Assembly: GCA_963693285.1 (NCBI GenBank)
Contig: OY848925.1
Coordinates: 4,690,932 to 4,754,931 of the forward strand
Reading direction: 5' to 3'
Origin: Xestospongia muta
Lineage: Eukaryota > Porifera > Demospongiae > Haplosclerida > Petrosiidae
Length of the DNA: 64,000 bases
Of the stretch, positions 46,230 to 54,174 are shown piece by piece (the stretch's first letter is position 1; each line of letters opens with the position of its first letter). Both the position numbers and the translations under genes were made by a program. The notes under the pieces were generated by a model. That model made no database searches. It was given only the letters and a program-made list of their open reading frames with translations, and had not been told where the DNA came from.

Positions 46230-47429
46230 GTATACATGTGTATGTGTACAATGCAACAACCACAGTGCCAATTGACCATGATATGAAGTTTATATATCTT
46301 TCCCTTTACATATAGCTGTACCACTTTTGCCTGTAATAATATCAGTTGGAATTAATCCTGATTTCTACATCACCATATATGAAAACTCTACCAATCCAGG
46401 ATTGTAAGTCTAACTGTTTGAATGTTGCATGTGATATCAAGTTATGGTTGTGTGTGTGGAATCTTAAGTAGATTATGTTATAAAATATTAGACAACAGAT
46501 GTTCTTTTTCTTTTTATAGTTGTTTTATTAGTAATCAAGGTGTCTTCTTTGGTGCTTTTTTGATCCCAATATTTCTTTTGTTGATCTTTAATTCCATCAT
46601 CTACATTCTTGTTATTCGAATACTTATTAAACACATCTTAGATCGAAACAAACGAAAATCAAATAAATCTATCATGACAACAACAGAGGCTGTCAAATTG
46701 TTATTATCTTCTGTTGGTATAATGTGTCTATTTGGACTAACGTGGCTGTTTGCGGTGTTCACTTTTACTAGTGACAATTCCGATGTTTCATTTGCTCTCC
46801 AGTTTGTCTTCTCCTTTTTCAATGCTTTCCAAGGTTTTGGCATCTTCTTATTTTTTGTAGTACTTAGCAGTGATGCCAGGGAAGAATGGAGAGGACTGCT
46901 TTATAAATGTTTTAGAATAGAGAAGTCATCATCAAAATCTCAACAATATTCTTCATCAACTAAGACCACTAACAATAAAAGAACCAGCAAAAGCACAACA
47001 TCTCTATTTAATACAGGCAAAAAAGTAGGTACTTTGGAAGCCACTTTTGCAAAATCTGAAATGTTCTCACAAGACTCGATTCATGTCAACTCTGTAGCTA
47101 TTGAAGAAGAAGAAGAAAGTCTTCCCGATATTTTAGAACTTAGAGAGAAGGTATTAGCTGAGAGAGAAATGGAAAAGTCATCTGTCAGTGTACCACCACC
47201 TATTGTAGATGAGATGAAAACCACTAATGAGAACGAGTCTGTTACCTTACCACTAGATGGTGGTATAGATGAAATAAAACCTACCAAAAATGGTAATACT
47301 AAAGATAAAACATTCAATCGAGCTCGTGTAGAACGTCATTCTACAACTCGACGTACCAATCAGGTTGAGAAAGCAGAATTAGATTTCTTTGATGACTTCA
47401 GTGATGATGATGATGAAACTATACTTTAA
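16333..47429 (+). CDS. giant adhesion G-protein-coupled receptor (DOMON-SRCR-Sushi-Ig-HormR-GAIN-7TM)
   Basis: A cell-surface receptor with a huge extracellular region, an autoproteolytic GAIN/GPS unit and a seven-helix signalling domain. About 111 exons connect with matching phases from ATG 16333 to TAA 47429, giving about 19 kb coding and about 6,300 residues, similar in size to vertebrate ADGRV1 but with different modules. Most extracellular exons are phase 1-1, which explains easy shuffling. The start is the first in-frame ATG and is followed by a clear signal peptide (VVLLLAIISLLKSVNG). The only frame break found is in one SRCR exon (23836-23995). The possibility that separate promoters split the locus cannot be excluded. 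The modules are listed separately. Confidence 0.75.
17035..17859 (+). other. intron 3, with sequence duplicated at 10.6 kb
   Basis: 825-base intron. 17157-17640 is the counterpart of 10605-11090. No other gene is seen. Confidence 0.55.
17860..20837 (+). other. SRCR domains 1-4 with an LDLa-like domain
   Basis: Each SRCR (scavenger receptor cysteine-rich) domain is two exons. Pairs are 17860-18030/18250-18525, 18850-19011/19368-19529, 19752-19955/20036-20161 and 20345-20530/20640-20837. First halves show the xGxVRLVxG, VEICxxGxxGVC, AAVICRQLG pattern; second halves hold the LNCLGNETDLSMC and VKC ends. The second exon of SRCR1 also carries an LDL-receptor-A-like segment (CEENGRCF, CDGYSDCF). 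The second half of SRCR3 is short and has lost most of its conserved core. Confidence 0.75.
21067..21461 (+). other. Ig-like domain 1
   Basis: Exons 21067-21210 and 21315-21461. HLVTC provides the B-strand cysteine and SDAGFYECEA the F-strand cysteine, the standard Ig signature. The intron holds a CT/TA microsatellite (21217-21290). Confidence 0.65.
21552..22053 (+). other. cysteine-pair module 1 (unidentified domain)
   Basis: Exons 21552-21673, 21778-21842 (65 bases) and 21896-22053, entry phase 1, then 0, 2, exit 1. Hallmarks: SSSSIILRLS at the start, GVQTIDC in the middle exon, RFQCRLTTFP in the third. The two cysteines probably pair. I do not recognise the family; a SEA-like or ferredoxin-like fold is possible. 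Confidence 0.6.
22299..22499 (+). other. HormR (hormone-receptor) domain 1
   Basis: Single exon, phase 1-1. Pattern YCDFE, YSWPETEVG, C, TASRYCGTNGWE, C matches the HormR domain of adhesion GPCRs. Followed by a (CA)n microsatellite at 22506-22532. Confidence 0.7.
22605..23109 (+). other. SRCR domain 5
   Basis: Exons 22605-22778 (GQLRLTGRAS, ILEICYSGFYGKVC) and 22930-23109 (FCQGTETSLIDC, C at the end). Confidence 0.7.
23486..23620 (+). other. LDLa-like domain 2
   Basis: One 135-base exon with six cysteines: C-RDGEYYC-RDSNRC-LTQDLIC-DGCVDC...EGNC. Acidic residues near the last cysteines resemble the calcium site of LDL-receptor class A repeats, though the canonical DxSDE is altered. Confidence 0.6.
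23836..24255 (+). other. SRCR domain 6, first exon with apparent 11-base deletion
   Basis: Second exon 24052-24255 is normal. The first (23836-23995) begins VACTEGD, then loses the IRLV coding bases; frame 1 hits TGA at once, while the downstream GGPDKFSGILTVC reads in another frame. Compared with 24391 (GGAGATATACGTTTAGTTGGA) about 11 bases are missing. An internal acceptor (GGAGATAG/GAGGACC, near 23864) would restore phase 1 but has a poor pyrimidine tract. Skipping both exons would also keep the frame. Confidence 0.6.
24367..25472 (+). other. SRCR domains 7 and 8
   Basis: Exon pairs 24367-24543/24822-25007 and 25061-25240/25290-25472. Clear DIRLVGG, IVEMCLGGHYGYIC, LTCEQLGYD and DVRLV, VQICFN, VVCTQLGY patterns with cysteine-rich second halves. 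Confidence 0.75.
25514..26706 (+). other. Ig-like domain 2 and cysteine-pair module 2
   Basis: Ig exons 25514-25657 and 25849-25989 (RIQC, EDAGFYTC). The preceding intron is only 41 bases. Module exons 26045-26157, 26431-26495 (65 bases, GIQTVEC) and 26549-26706 (LRVECSIRNYPP), again phases 1-0-2-1. Confidence 0.6.
26781..26960 (+). other. HormR domain 2
   Basis: Exon with GFCDY, YAWPETAGG, LPC, ASRLCNTLGEWEEP, C: textbook HormR spacing. Confidence 0.75.
27005..27988 (+). other. Ig-like domain 3 and cysteine-pair module 3, with a fused exon
   Basis: Ig first half 27005-27130. Exon 27320-27654 (335 bases) contains both the Ig second half (EDTYSCLL) and the module's first part (GPGSSVYLRLSA) without the intron seen in other copies, suggesting intron loss. 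Module exons 27705-27769 (65 bases, GLQVIKC) and 27828-27988 (RIECNITQYPP). Confidence 0.6.
28048..28449 (+). other. HormR domain 3 fused with Sushi domain 1
   Basis: A 402-base exon. First part is HormR-like (FCDAE, YYWPETIGG, C) with a glycine/asparagine-rich insert. Second part is a Sushi/CCP domain (INCSSLPAPTNG, YSCQTGYNLIG, ATWSGQAPIC). Two modules share one exon here and nowhere else in the locus. Confidence 0.7.
28504..36248 (+). repeat. tandem array of 35 Sushi exons in two-exon units of about 446 bases
   Basis: Eighteen A-type exons alternate with seventeen B-type exons, each 174 bases, phase 1-1. A begins VVSCGSLSSPTNG and ends GNWSGNDTSCES; B begins VVDCGNLGSPLFG and ends GTWSNVAPTCQS. 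Each has four cysteines, a GYNLIG or GFNLIG turn and the tryptophan of complement-control modules. Introns are 47 bases (A to B) and about 51 bases (B to A), conserved like the exons. All exons read open. A starts include 28504, 29397, 30290, 31182, 33410 and 36075; B starts include 28725, 29171, 30957, 33185 and 35854. Units are nearly identical, so copy number in the assembly should be treated with care. Confidence 0.85.
36300..37043 (+). other. Sushi domains 37-39 (diverged)
   Basis: Exons 36300-36485, 36539-36718 and 36867-37043, each a Sushi domain (VECGALPDVANG, INCDNLTSPANG, VDCGPLTTPTNG) but clearly different from the array units. They look like the older flank from which homogenisation has not reached. 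Confidence 0.75.
37108..37828 (+). other. DOMON domain 2
   Basis: Exons 37108-37247, 37296-37360 (65 bases) and 37548-37828. YEVKWTV, ITFIVRADYGWAGVGF, DIILGAV, then PREEPRIDTQQD, LTFTRNI and YIIWATGP match DOMON1 exon for exon, so the domain was duplicated to flank the Sushi array. Confidence 0.75.
37958..38128 (+). other. HormR domain 4
   Basis: [40 protein letters not shown]. This is the 5' boundary of homology with the second receptor gene (counterpart 55667-55837). Confidence 0.75.
38241..40069 (+). other. Ig 4, cysteine-pair module 4, Ig 5
   Basis: Ig4 exons 38241-38387 and 38443-38637 (FALSCQ, GEYLCHG). Module 4 exons 38780-38895, 38951-39015 (65 bases) and 39125-39300 ([12 protein letters not shown]). 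Ig5 exons 39679-39867 and 39917-40069 ([17 protein letters not shown]). Here the module is followed directly by an Ig domain, with no HormR exon. Confidence 0.65.
40157..40817 (+). other. cysteine-pair module 5 with furin-like site, and HormR domain 5
   Basis: Module exons 40157-40257, 40315-40376 (62 bases) and 40425-40573. The first exon encodes SSRRKRNVN, fitting a furin site (R-X-K/R-R), also present in the paralogue. HormR5 is 40620-40817 ([32 protein letters not shown]). Confidence 0.6.
40865..42766 (+). other. Ig 6, cysteine-pair module 6, HormR domain 6
   Basis: Ig6 exons 40865-41029 and 41131-41394 (FIIVCLV, IAGKYICEG); its second exon is longer than in other copies. Module 6 exons 41535-41641, 41690-41754 (65 bases, GIQTVNC) and 42020-42183 ([11 protein letters not shown]). 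HormR6 42578-42766 (GFCDYE, YTWSENIGG). Confidence 0.65.
42899..43726 (+). other. cysteine-pair module 7 and HormR domain 7
   Basis: Module exons 42899-43005, 43170-43222 (53 bases) and 43273-43427 (RVECRVNG); the middle exon is shorter but keeps the phases. HormR7 43491-43726 ([28 protein letters not shown]) runs on into the first GAIN strand and is the membrane-proximal HormR expected next to GAIN. Confidence 0.65.
43778..45530 (+). other. GAIN domain and GPS cleavage motif
   Basis: Seven exons: 43778-43960, 44129-44205, 44288-44390, 44502-44550, 44601-44920, 45208-45253 and 45421-45530. Helical subdomain A is followed by beta strands ([27 protein letters not shown]). The GPS has VCVFWDF, NWSTQGC and [13 protein letters not shown]. 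Cleavage is expected at HL/T, leaving TNFACLV as tethered agonist. Confidence 0.85.
45600..47429 (+). other. seven-transmembrane domain and cytoplasmic tail
   Basis: Exons 45600-45739 (TM1), 45884-46146 (TM2-TM4), 46316-46403 and 46520-47429 (TM5-TM7 and tail). Class B2 features: [18 protein letters not shown] before TM2, [11 protein letters not shown] in TM3, [12 protein letters not shown] in TM6, [15 protein letters not shown] in TM7. The tail has a Ser/Thr-rich part (SSSKSQQYSSSTKTT), an acidic stretch, and ends DDDDETIL. Confidence 0.9.
46176..46232. repeat. (TA)n microsatellite in 7TM intron
   Basis: TA/CATA run between the TM4 and following exon. Confidence 0.8.
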
Positions 47430-49951
47430 CTCTACTGAATGCAGTATGATATGAGGATATAGTATATATTATGTACGATGCTTTAGTTTATAGATTTTAT
47501 ATTTTTATATATGCTACTACAACTACTTTTATATATGCTGCTGCCTAACTATTGCCTATGATCTTATATCTCATTCAACTTTTTTAATATTTCTGTTATT
47601 TCAAACAAAACCAAGCTGAAAATTCATTGCCGTTATTTAAAGAATATATTTTGTTGATTTAAAGATAGCACAAGGGGGCAAACAAGACCACAGTAAGAAT
47701 GGTTGTATGAAAGTTATTGTTGATACCACTGTTGGGATAATTGTAATTAGCTGTAATCATTAAATCATTCATAAAAAATTGTAATTGCAATTGTATACCT
47801 GTAATTGAGAAGTAGTTGGATGGCTAAGCTACTATACAATAAATCTAGTTTGGTAAAGGTTTGTCGCATCATGTGATGTAACATGACCATAATTATAACT
47901 AAGGTGGTTTATGAAACCATCTTGCAAATTGCCTTGCAACCTTTATGTATGAGGTCATGAATGATGTAGAGCACTTGTATAAGGTACTGATAATAGCTAT
48001 TGTAATTGTGTGTAATTGCTATCTATTTTTGTTGAATTGCTGTGTAAGGTGTAATTTATAATTGAAATTGAAATTGGGTGATCAAAAACAGAAGTAATGG
48101 TAATTGTAATCAATTACTTTTTCATGGTAATTGCCACAACACTGGTTGATACATAGTAGCTACACAAACAAGGCCCATACAACTTAAGTATCATGAATAA
48201 TCCCAATAAGAGTACTAACTCAATTGGTAATGTACTGTAAGGATACCTGTTTCTTGATTGCTAGAAGACAAGACAAACCTGATCTCCTTAAGAAATGATG
48301 TAGAATAGCCTTGTGCAGTATAGAATACTGAACCCCCATTAATGAGGCCTAATTGCCTGAATATGTATTCAACAGTACACACATGAACAGTAATTACCCG
48401 AAGAGTTACTTTGCAAGGTAGTTTAGGTGCTTAGCAGATTGTAAAAAAATCATGATCCTTTGAAATTCTTCAAACTCTGCAATGAAAAGAGAAGAAAGTC
48501 ATATCTAATGATACAGCAAGTACATGTCAGCAGAAAGAGAAAGTAAGAGTTTGCTGATTACAACAATAAATTTTTTGTAAAAGTAAAGAATAAATGATGC
48601 TTAATACTAATTTAGTTTTAAAAATTCAGTATACAACAACAATGGTAAGTAAACTGATTGTAGTTGCTTACTAATTACAGTTTCAAAAGTTAAAAAAAGT
48701 TTAAAAAGTTAGAATCATTAAATTAGATATCTTTGAAACTAGTTGCTGTACCAAATCCATCTGGATTTATTAGCTCTCTTGCAACTATAGCTTCTCAATG
48801 CAATGTCCTAAGTCTACTAGACAACAAACATTGAGTGATTAAAGAAAGTAGCATTAGCTAGATATTTTATATATCTTCTTAAAGTGGATGATTATTGTAT
48901 GTATAGCTTGCATTGTTGCCTTTATAGTTTCCTATGTGTTTTACAATAATACATTATATATATAATTTCAAGAAAAACAATCTTATATAAGCAACATCTA
49001 TAAAATCAAAAAAGGATCAACATCACTTATAGCTTTGAGCTAATTGTAAATATCTTTTGTTATAGTTACTTATATCAATCTAAGTACAACTCTAAGGTAA
49101 AAGTAGGTTTAACATAAATTACTGGTGTCCTTGTTCTAATAGCTCCCACCTCTTCTTGAACTCTGCCCTCTGCACCACTGTCTACCACTGGTTTATTATA
49201 TGACTATCATGTGGATCAAAACAATATCCCTTATCGTCATTGTATCAAGGCTAGATACGAGTTAAGATAGTATTGAACATTGCATAGTACCATAGAACAC
49301 TGCATAGAAAGTAATGTAATATATATCTGAGTGATATGACGTTAATTCTATAAAATTAGTAGGTAATCTTAATGTAAACTATATTATAAAAATTTATACA
49401 CAAAACTACATCACATGTATGTCACACTGCTTTCCATGCAGTGTTTCTATGGTGCTATAATAACTATGTAATATTTGACACTCTCTTACATATTCTTGAT
49501 TATATTTGTGTTAATAATTCATGATCTGATTTATCCTATAGACCACACCCCTATAGTATCAATCACATAATATTCTGATTATGAAATATATACAATTATG
49601 TACCATGGTGAGAATATTCTGCTGTGAACGCATTTGGGAGCTAACTGTTTCTGGTTCCTGCGTCAACAGGTTCTCTTTGGAAGTATATATGAGGAGCAGG
49701 TTCTAGGGAAGTCGTTATAGCAGATGAGAAACTTAATTCAACAGACTTAGGTGTATCAGCTGTTAGTGATGTTTCATCTGCAATAGCATCTGACACCTAA
49801 AATATGCATCTGACATCTATGAACTGATATGATAAACCACACCCCTTATAGTATCAATAACATAATACACTAATCATACTCCTACTTCAGAGAGAAACTG
49901 TCATGAAAGAAGAATGCTTAGTCCCTATGATTGTTAGGTTTATCAGCTACA
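47430..49951. other. intergenic region, no gene recognised
   Basis: AT-rich sequence. Two short stretches look faintly coding: 49135-49195 on - (PVVDSGAEGRVQEEVGAI) and 49721-49800 on + (DEKLNSTDLGVSAV... then TAA, after an acceptor-like TTATAG). Neither could be linked to other exons with confidence. Confidence 0.4.
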
Positions 49952-50711
49952 ATGAGACTACCATATCTACTAGAGAGATTACTCACTAAGTTAGAACAAG
50001 CAGCAAAAGTATTTCCTACTTCACAAACGGTATCAACCCCAAAGCCAAGACAATATTCCATCATCAGAGCAGCAAGTAAGATAAACTACTCACTGGCTTA
50101 AGATATTATTAATTTCACACTGAATATGATAGCGAATTAAGTTCTAAGTTATGAAAAAACCCAAGAACAAAGAACAAAACAACTGCAGATTCCCTAGTTT
50201 CAAGTCCAGAAGAAACACGTGAAGACTTTGTTACCAGTTTTATAATTTGGTTCACAGTATGTAGAATATAAGCTACCCAGTTTATTAAATTTATTACAGG
50301 CGTATTTCGAAATCTGGACAAATTATGTTTGTTAGATTTGCAACAATTGGTTTGCTCTCTCTCAAGTGTTAACCGCTGTCCGTTCAATGGTACTAACCAT
50401 TCAAGTAAACATTTACCAAGACTTCCTTTCTCCTTCCTCTAACATCAAGGCTGTACTTGTGATATAGTTCATTTCTGTATATCCAATGTTTAAAAGCCTT
50501 CTCTTTCAGATGCAGTTGGTTTCATATTAATAGTATGTTCGTGTCTGAAGGTGTAGGGTCTGATAAAAGGACCGGTCCATTTATTCACCATTACCCGACC
50601 TCAGTTTTCCTCATGAATATGATTCTATAATTCATAAAATGGCATATCTTACAGAGCCCCCAGTTAAAAGTACTCGAAATAAGACTTCTAAATGCAGGAT
50701 ACCTCATGTAA
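49952..50711 (+). CDS. small unrecognised multi-exon gene model
   Basis: Five segments join with matching phases and GT-AG sites: 49952-50075 (MRLPYLLERLLTKLEQAAKV), 50189-50260 (VSSPEETREDFVTSFIIWFT), 50300-50404 (VFRNLDKLCLLDLQQLVCSL), 50510-50550 (AVGFILIVCSCLK) and 50655-50711 (SPQLKVLEIRLLNAG, TAA). Total about 132 residues, leucine-rich and probably helical. I recognise no family. It may be a fragment of a larger helical-repeat protein or a decayed copy; support is phase consistency and codon-like composition only. Confidence 0.4.
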
Positions 50712-52069
50712 AAACTTACTTTTCTATGTAAATATAATCTTTATAAGACTTCTACTTTTGCAGTTATCAGGGTGAAGAAAAGGAAGAAGAAGCTAGTACA
50801 TCATGCCATAGCTACATAGGCAATCTACTGTCTGCCTAATGTAAAAGTAGTTCTACTCGACTGTCCCACACTACTGTTTCTGTGTGCAACATTATATGAT
50901 GGATCCCCATTTCTTAGACCGTTAAATACCCCAATGCAGACTAAACATAATAACATGTATTTACATTGTCTGTTCCTATATAACATAATCCATTACATGC
51001 AGAAGCAGCTTAGTTAATTTATATAAAAATCTCAATAAGTAAAAAAAATAATTCTGAAAGGTTAATACGAACATAATTCCAGTAAGGTTAATAGTATATG
51101 AAAATCTCTACATAGTATGTAGCCACATGTTAGAATCTCACAGAGTCACATTCAGTTTTTACTATTGTGTTGTTTTTCTTAACCTTATTTACTATCATGA
51201 TAATTGAATTACCTGACTCAAACAGATCACTGTAGAATTGTCAATACAGAATCCATACATAGTGTGGCTACTATGTAGTGATTATGTGTTCTCTACTGTG
51301 ATCTTGTTTGAGATGCTGTTACTTTCACCTAGTAATTTGGATTTTTAATATCTTTTATTAAATGGTTAATTTATGGCTGTTAATGATAACCTTTAACCTT
51401 GAGCCTTGTCTGCATTTTTCATCTAATTTAAACTTTTATATGCATCTAACATTGATGTCTATATTCTATAAGTTCTTTCATCTAGATTTTAGATTTTCTA
51501 CTTATTTTAGTGGAAGTAATATAATATATTTTAAAATGGAGATATAAGTGGAGAAGTATATGTGGTCATAAACTGTCTTGGTATCAAAATTAAAGCTCTG
51601 TTAGTGGGAAAGCCATAGAATTGGCTTTCTCTAATCAAGAAGACACTGAGAAATGATTATAATGACTCAGATAGCCATGTAAGGGTATACTCTATTATAT
51701 ATTATCTCAGTAGTACTTTACAGATTGTCATAGATGCTTCTTTGAAGGCCCGAGAGAATCTGAAAACTGTCAATTAACACAACCATTTGGAGTCAAATAC
51801 ACTGTATATGTCAGCTAAATGAATTGTGAAACACCTACTGAGCTGTGAATCATTATGTCTGGCTTACGTAATTTACATTTAGTGTTAATACACATTATAT
51901 GATCATTGTATAGATCTAAGTTAGCACTACATGGGGAATTTTATGTCTCACCATATATTTTGGTAATAAACTTATATAATTAAATGTGTAGCCATATATT
52001 TTGGTAATAAACCTATATAATTGAATGTGGAACCATATGAGTAACATGAGTAAACATCATGTTTATGTA

Positions 52070-52109
<40 letters not shown>

Positions 52110-53378
52110 TATGGCATAATTTAATTAAGTGAGCCTTTAGGGTTGGGTTAGACTGTTAGAGAATATAAGTAAACAGTACAAGTTACAAGAATTTCATTAC
52201 TTTCTTCCTAATGAGAAAAGATTATACTGAAGAGTGACATAATATTTCCAAATATTTTCAGTTTTGAGGTAAAGTTATATAATAGTAGTCCATATAATAT
52301 TATATAATGTGCTTTAATTTTATAGGATTGTACAAAATCACGAAATCTGCTTTTACACTGAATATAACAGTGAGTATCTCTATGAATATTGTATAACCAT
52401 TCTTTCATTAATGCATTAGTCCATTCACATTTTCACACCATCCATTTATTTATTCATTGAAGTATTTGTCTCCACTTATTAACCTGCATCTCTGCATCAT
52501 TAATCCATCCATACTTATCCATGCAACAATCCATCTGTCTATCATCTGTGCATTATACATCATGCACCTTGTATATTATATAATTAATGCAATTATTATT
52601 GAGTGTTGTATCTTCAATATCCTTATATAATTAATTGACAAATAATAATAGCTATATATATTTTGTGTAATATTACTAGCATGGTGATTAAATTGCAAAC
52701 TATTACCTTATAAATTATATATTAGCATACATGATATTATAATTATATTTACATATATTGGTTTGTCATGTTCAGACATAGTTCTATAGCTTCTGTTACT
52801 ACTCACTTAAGGTTGCAATGCTTTCAATATTACCGCTTTGCCAAACATCTTTTAACAAAAGATTTACAACAAAATGTCAATGTAGGGATATATAGCGATA
52901 CAAGCAAAAATGTGGTCTAAACATTTTCTTTACATAGAACCGACAATTCGGACTCTTGTTATTCTGACAGTAGTAAGCAAAACATATTGAGTATGCTGAC
53001 ATCTGATACACAATTGTAGTTATGATTATGTTCAGAACACTTCATGGTCTTGTTTGCAATGCTTTGTTCCTATTCCTATATCCAACAACTCTTAATGTAC
53101 TTAATAAGAATATATCTCTAAGTATTTTTGTTAGCTAAAAAAAATTCAGTACTTTGTTTATTTCCACAAAAATAATACTTTCACCTGGGCATATGGGCAT
53201 TGTTACAAAAGTGTTGCCAAGATTTGAGTGGTTTTAATATGTTGTCAGATGAGATATTTAGTGTTTTTTATTAGTACATTTTAATGAAAACTTTCAAATC
53301 ATCCCTAAGTAGACGCTGCTTACCATATGCTTGATAATTCTCTTGTGTCTTTGATCCTGCAGGAGGCAAGACTAAAGT
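50712..53378. other. intergenic region with TA microsatellite
   Basis: No convincing exon. A (TA)n tract lies at 52068-52112. A 54-base-spaced imperfect duplication of CCATATATTTTGGTAATAAAC occurs near 51949-52015. The last 50 bases (TTGATCCTGCAGGAGGCAAG) may be an acceptor and short 5' UTR exon of the next gene. Confidence 0.45.
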
Positions 53379-54174
53379 ATGTGTTTTGTTAGCATACTGT
53401 TATTTGGTCTATATCTCTCTGCTTATTATCCATTCTGTGGAGCTCAATCTGTGGAAGAAGAAGGCTGTCCATCATTGGTCACCATATCTGAACTGACTAC
53501 TTTACTTGAAAGTGTCTCTGACATTCAACCAAACAATGAGACTCAACCAAATATAACATTAGAAGATATTTACATCAACTGTCTCTCTGTAGGCAGCATT
53601 TTAGGTTACTATCGTCAAGCAACTTACACAGTTCGTTTCACTGATGAGCCTGGAAACAATGGGTCAACATTAGCACAAGTGGATTTAATATGTGTTCAGC
53701 AGAGGAGCCGGTTCTGGCAATTGGGATCATTCAATAGTTATAACAAGATAACAAACATGTCAGATGCTATACTGCTAGCCACTAATGATACAATTCTGAG
53801 TGACTGTTCAAGATGTAATGTACCAAATCATCCAAATTACACTCTCAATTCATCCAATGATGATCAACTTAGACACTGTCAACGTAAGTTTTAAGATCTC
53901 TAAGAAGGAGATTTTAGGTATCAAATTATTAAATGATAACCTTTTATGATGAACTGATTTTAAATACTAATGTTTCTTTAGCTACATGTAATACTGATGT
54001 AATAAATCATTCTTTCTCTTCTACAAGGTTGTCCTAATGAATGTCTTGCTACTAACCTTACATTATGTTATGGAGCAAGTCTTAGTCAATGCTGTAATGT
54101 TTATTTTAATAATTCTTGTGTCATTCAATGTCCAACTAACTATTCTGCTAGTCACAGTACAAATTTTAAATGTG
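53379..54174 (+). other. unique N-terminal cysteine-containing region of receptor 2
   Basis: Exon 53379-53883: signal peptide, then an unrecognised domain rich in N-glycosylation sites ([20 protein letters not shown]) with paired cysteines. Exon 54028-54174 is a compact cysteine-rich piece ([30 protein letters not shown]) resembling furin-like or growth-factor-receptor cysteine repeats. No counterpart exists in receptor 1. Confidence 0.55.

Noticed and set aside
50115..50387. - strand 90-codon open frame
   Set aside because: Overlaps exons of the + strand model, which have matching phases; the - frame has no domain.
47430..53378. Retrotransposon or DNA transposon coding sequence in the intergenic region
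   Set aside because: No reverse transcriptase, integrase or transposase motif was seen in any frame.
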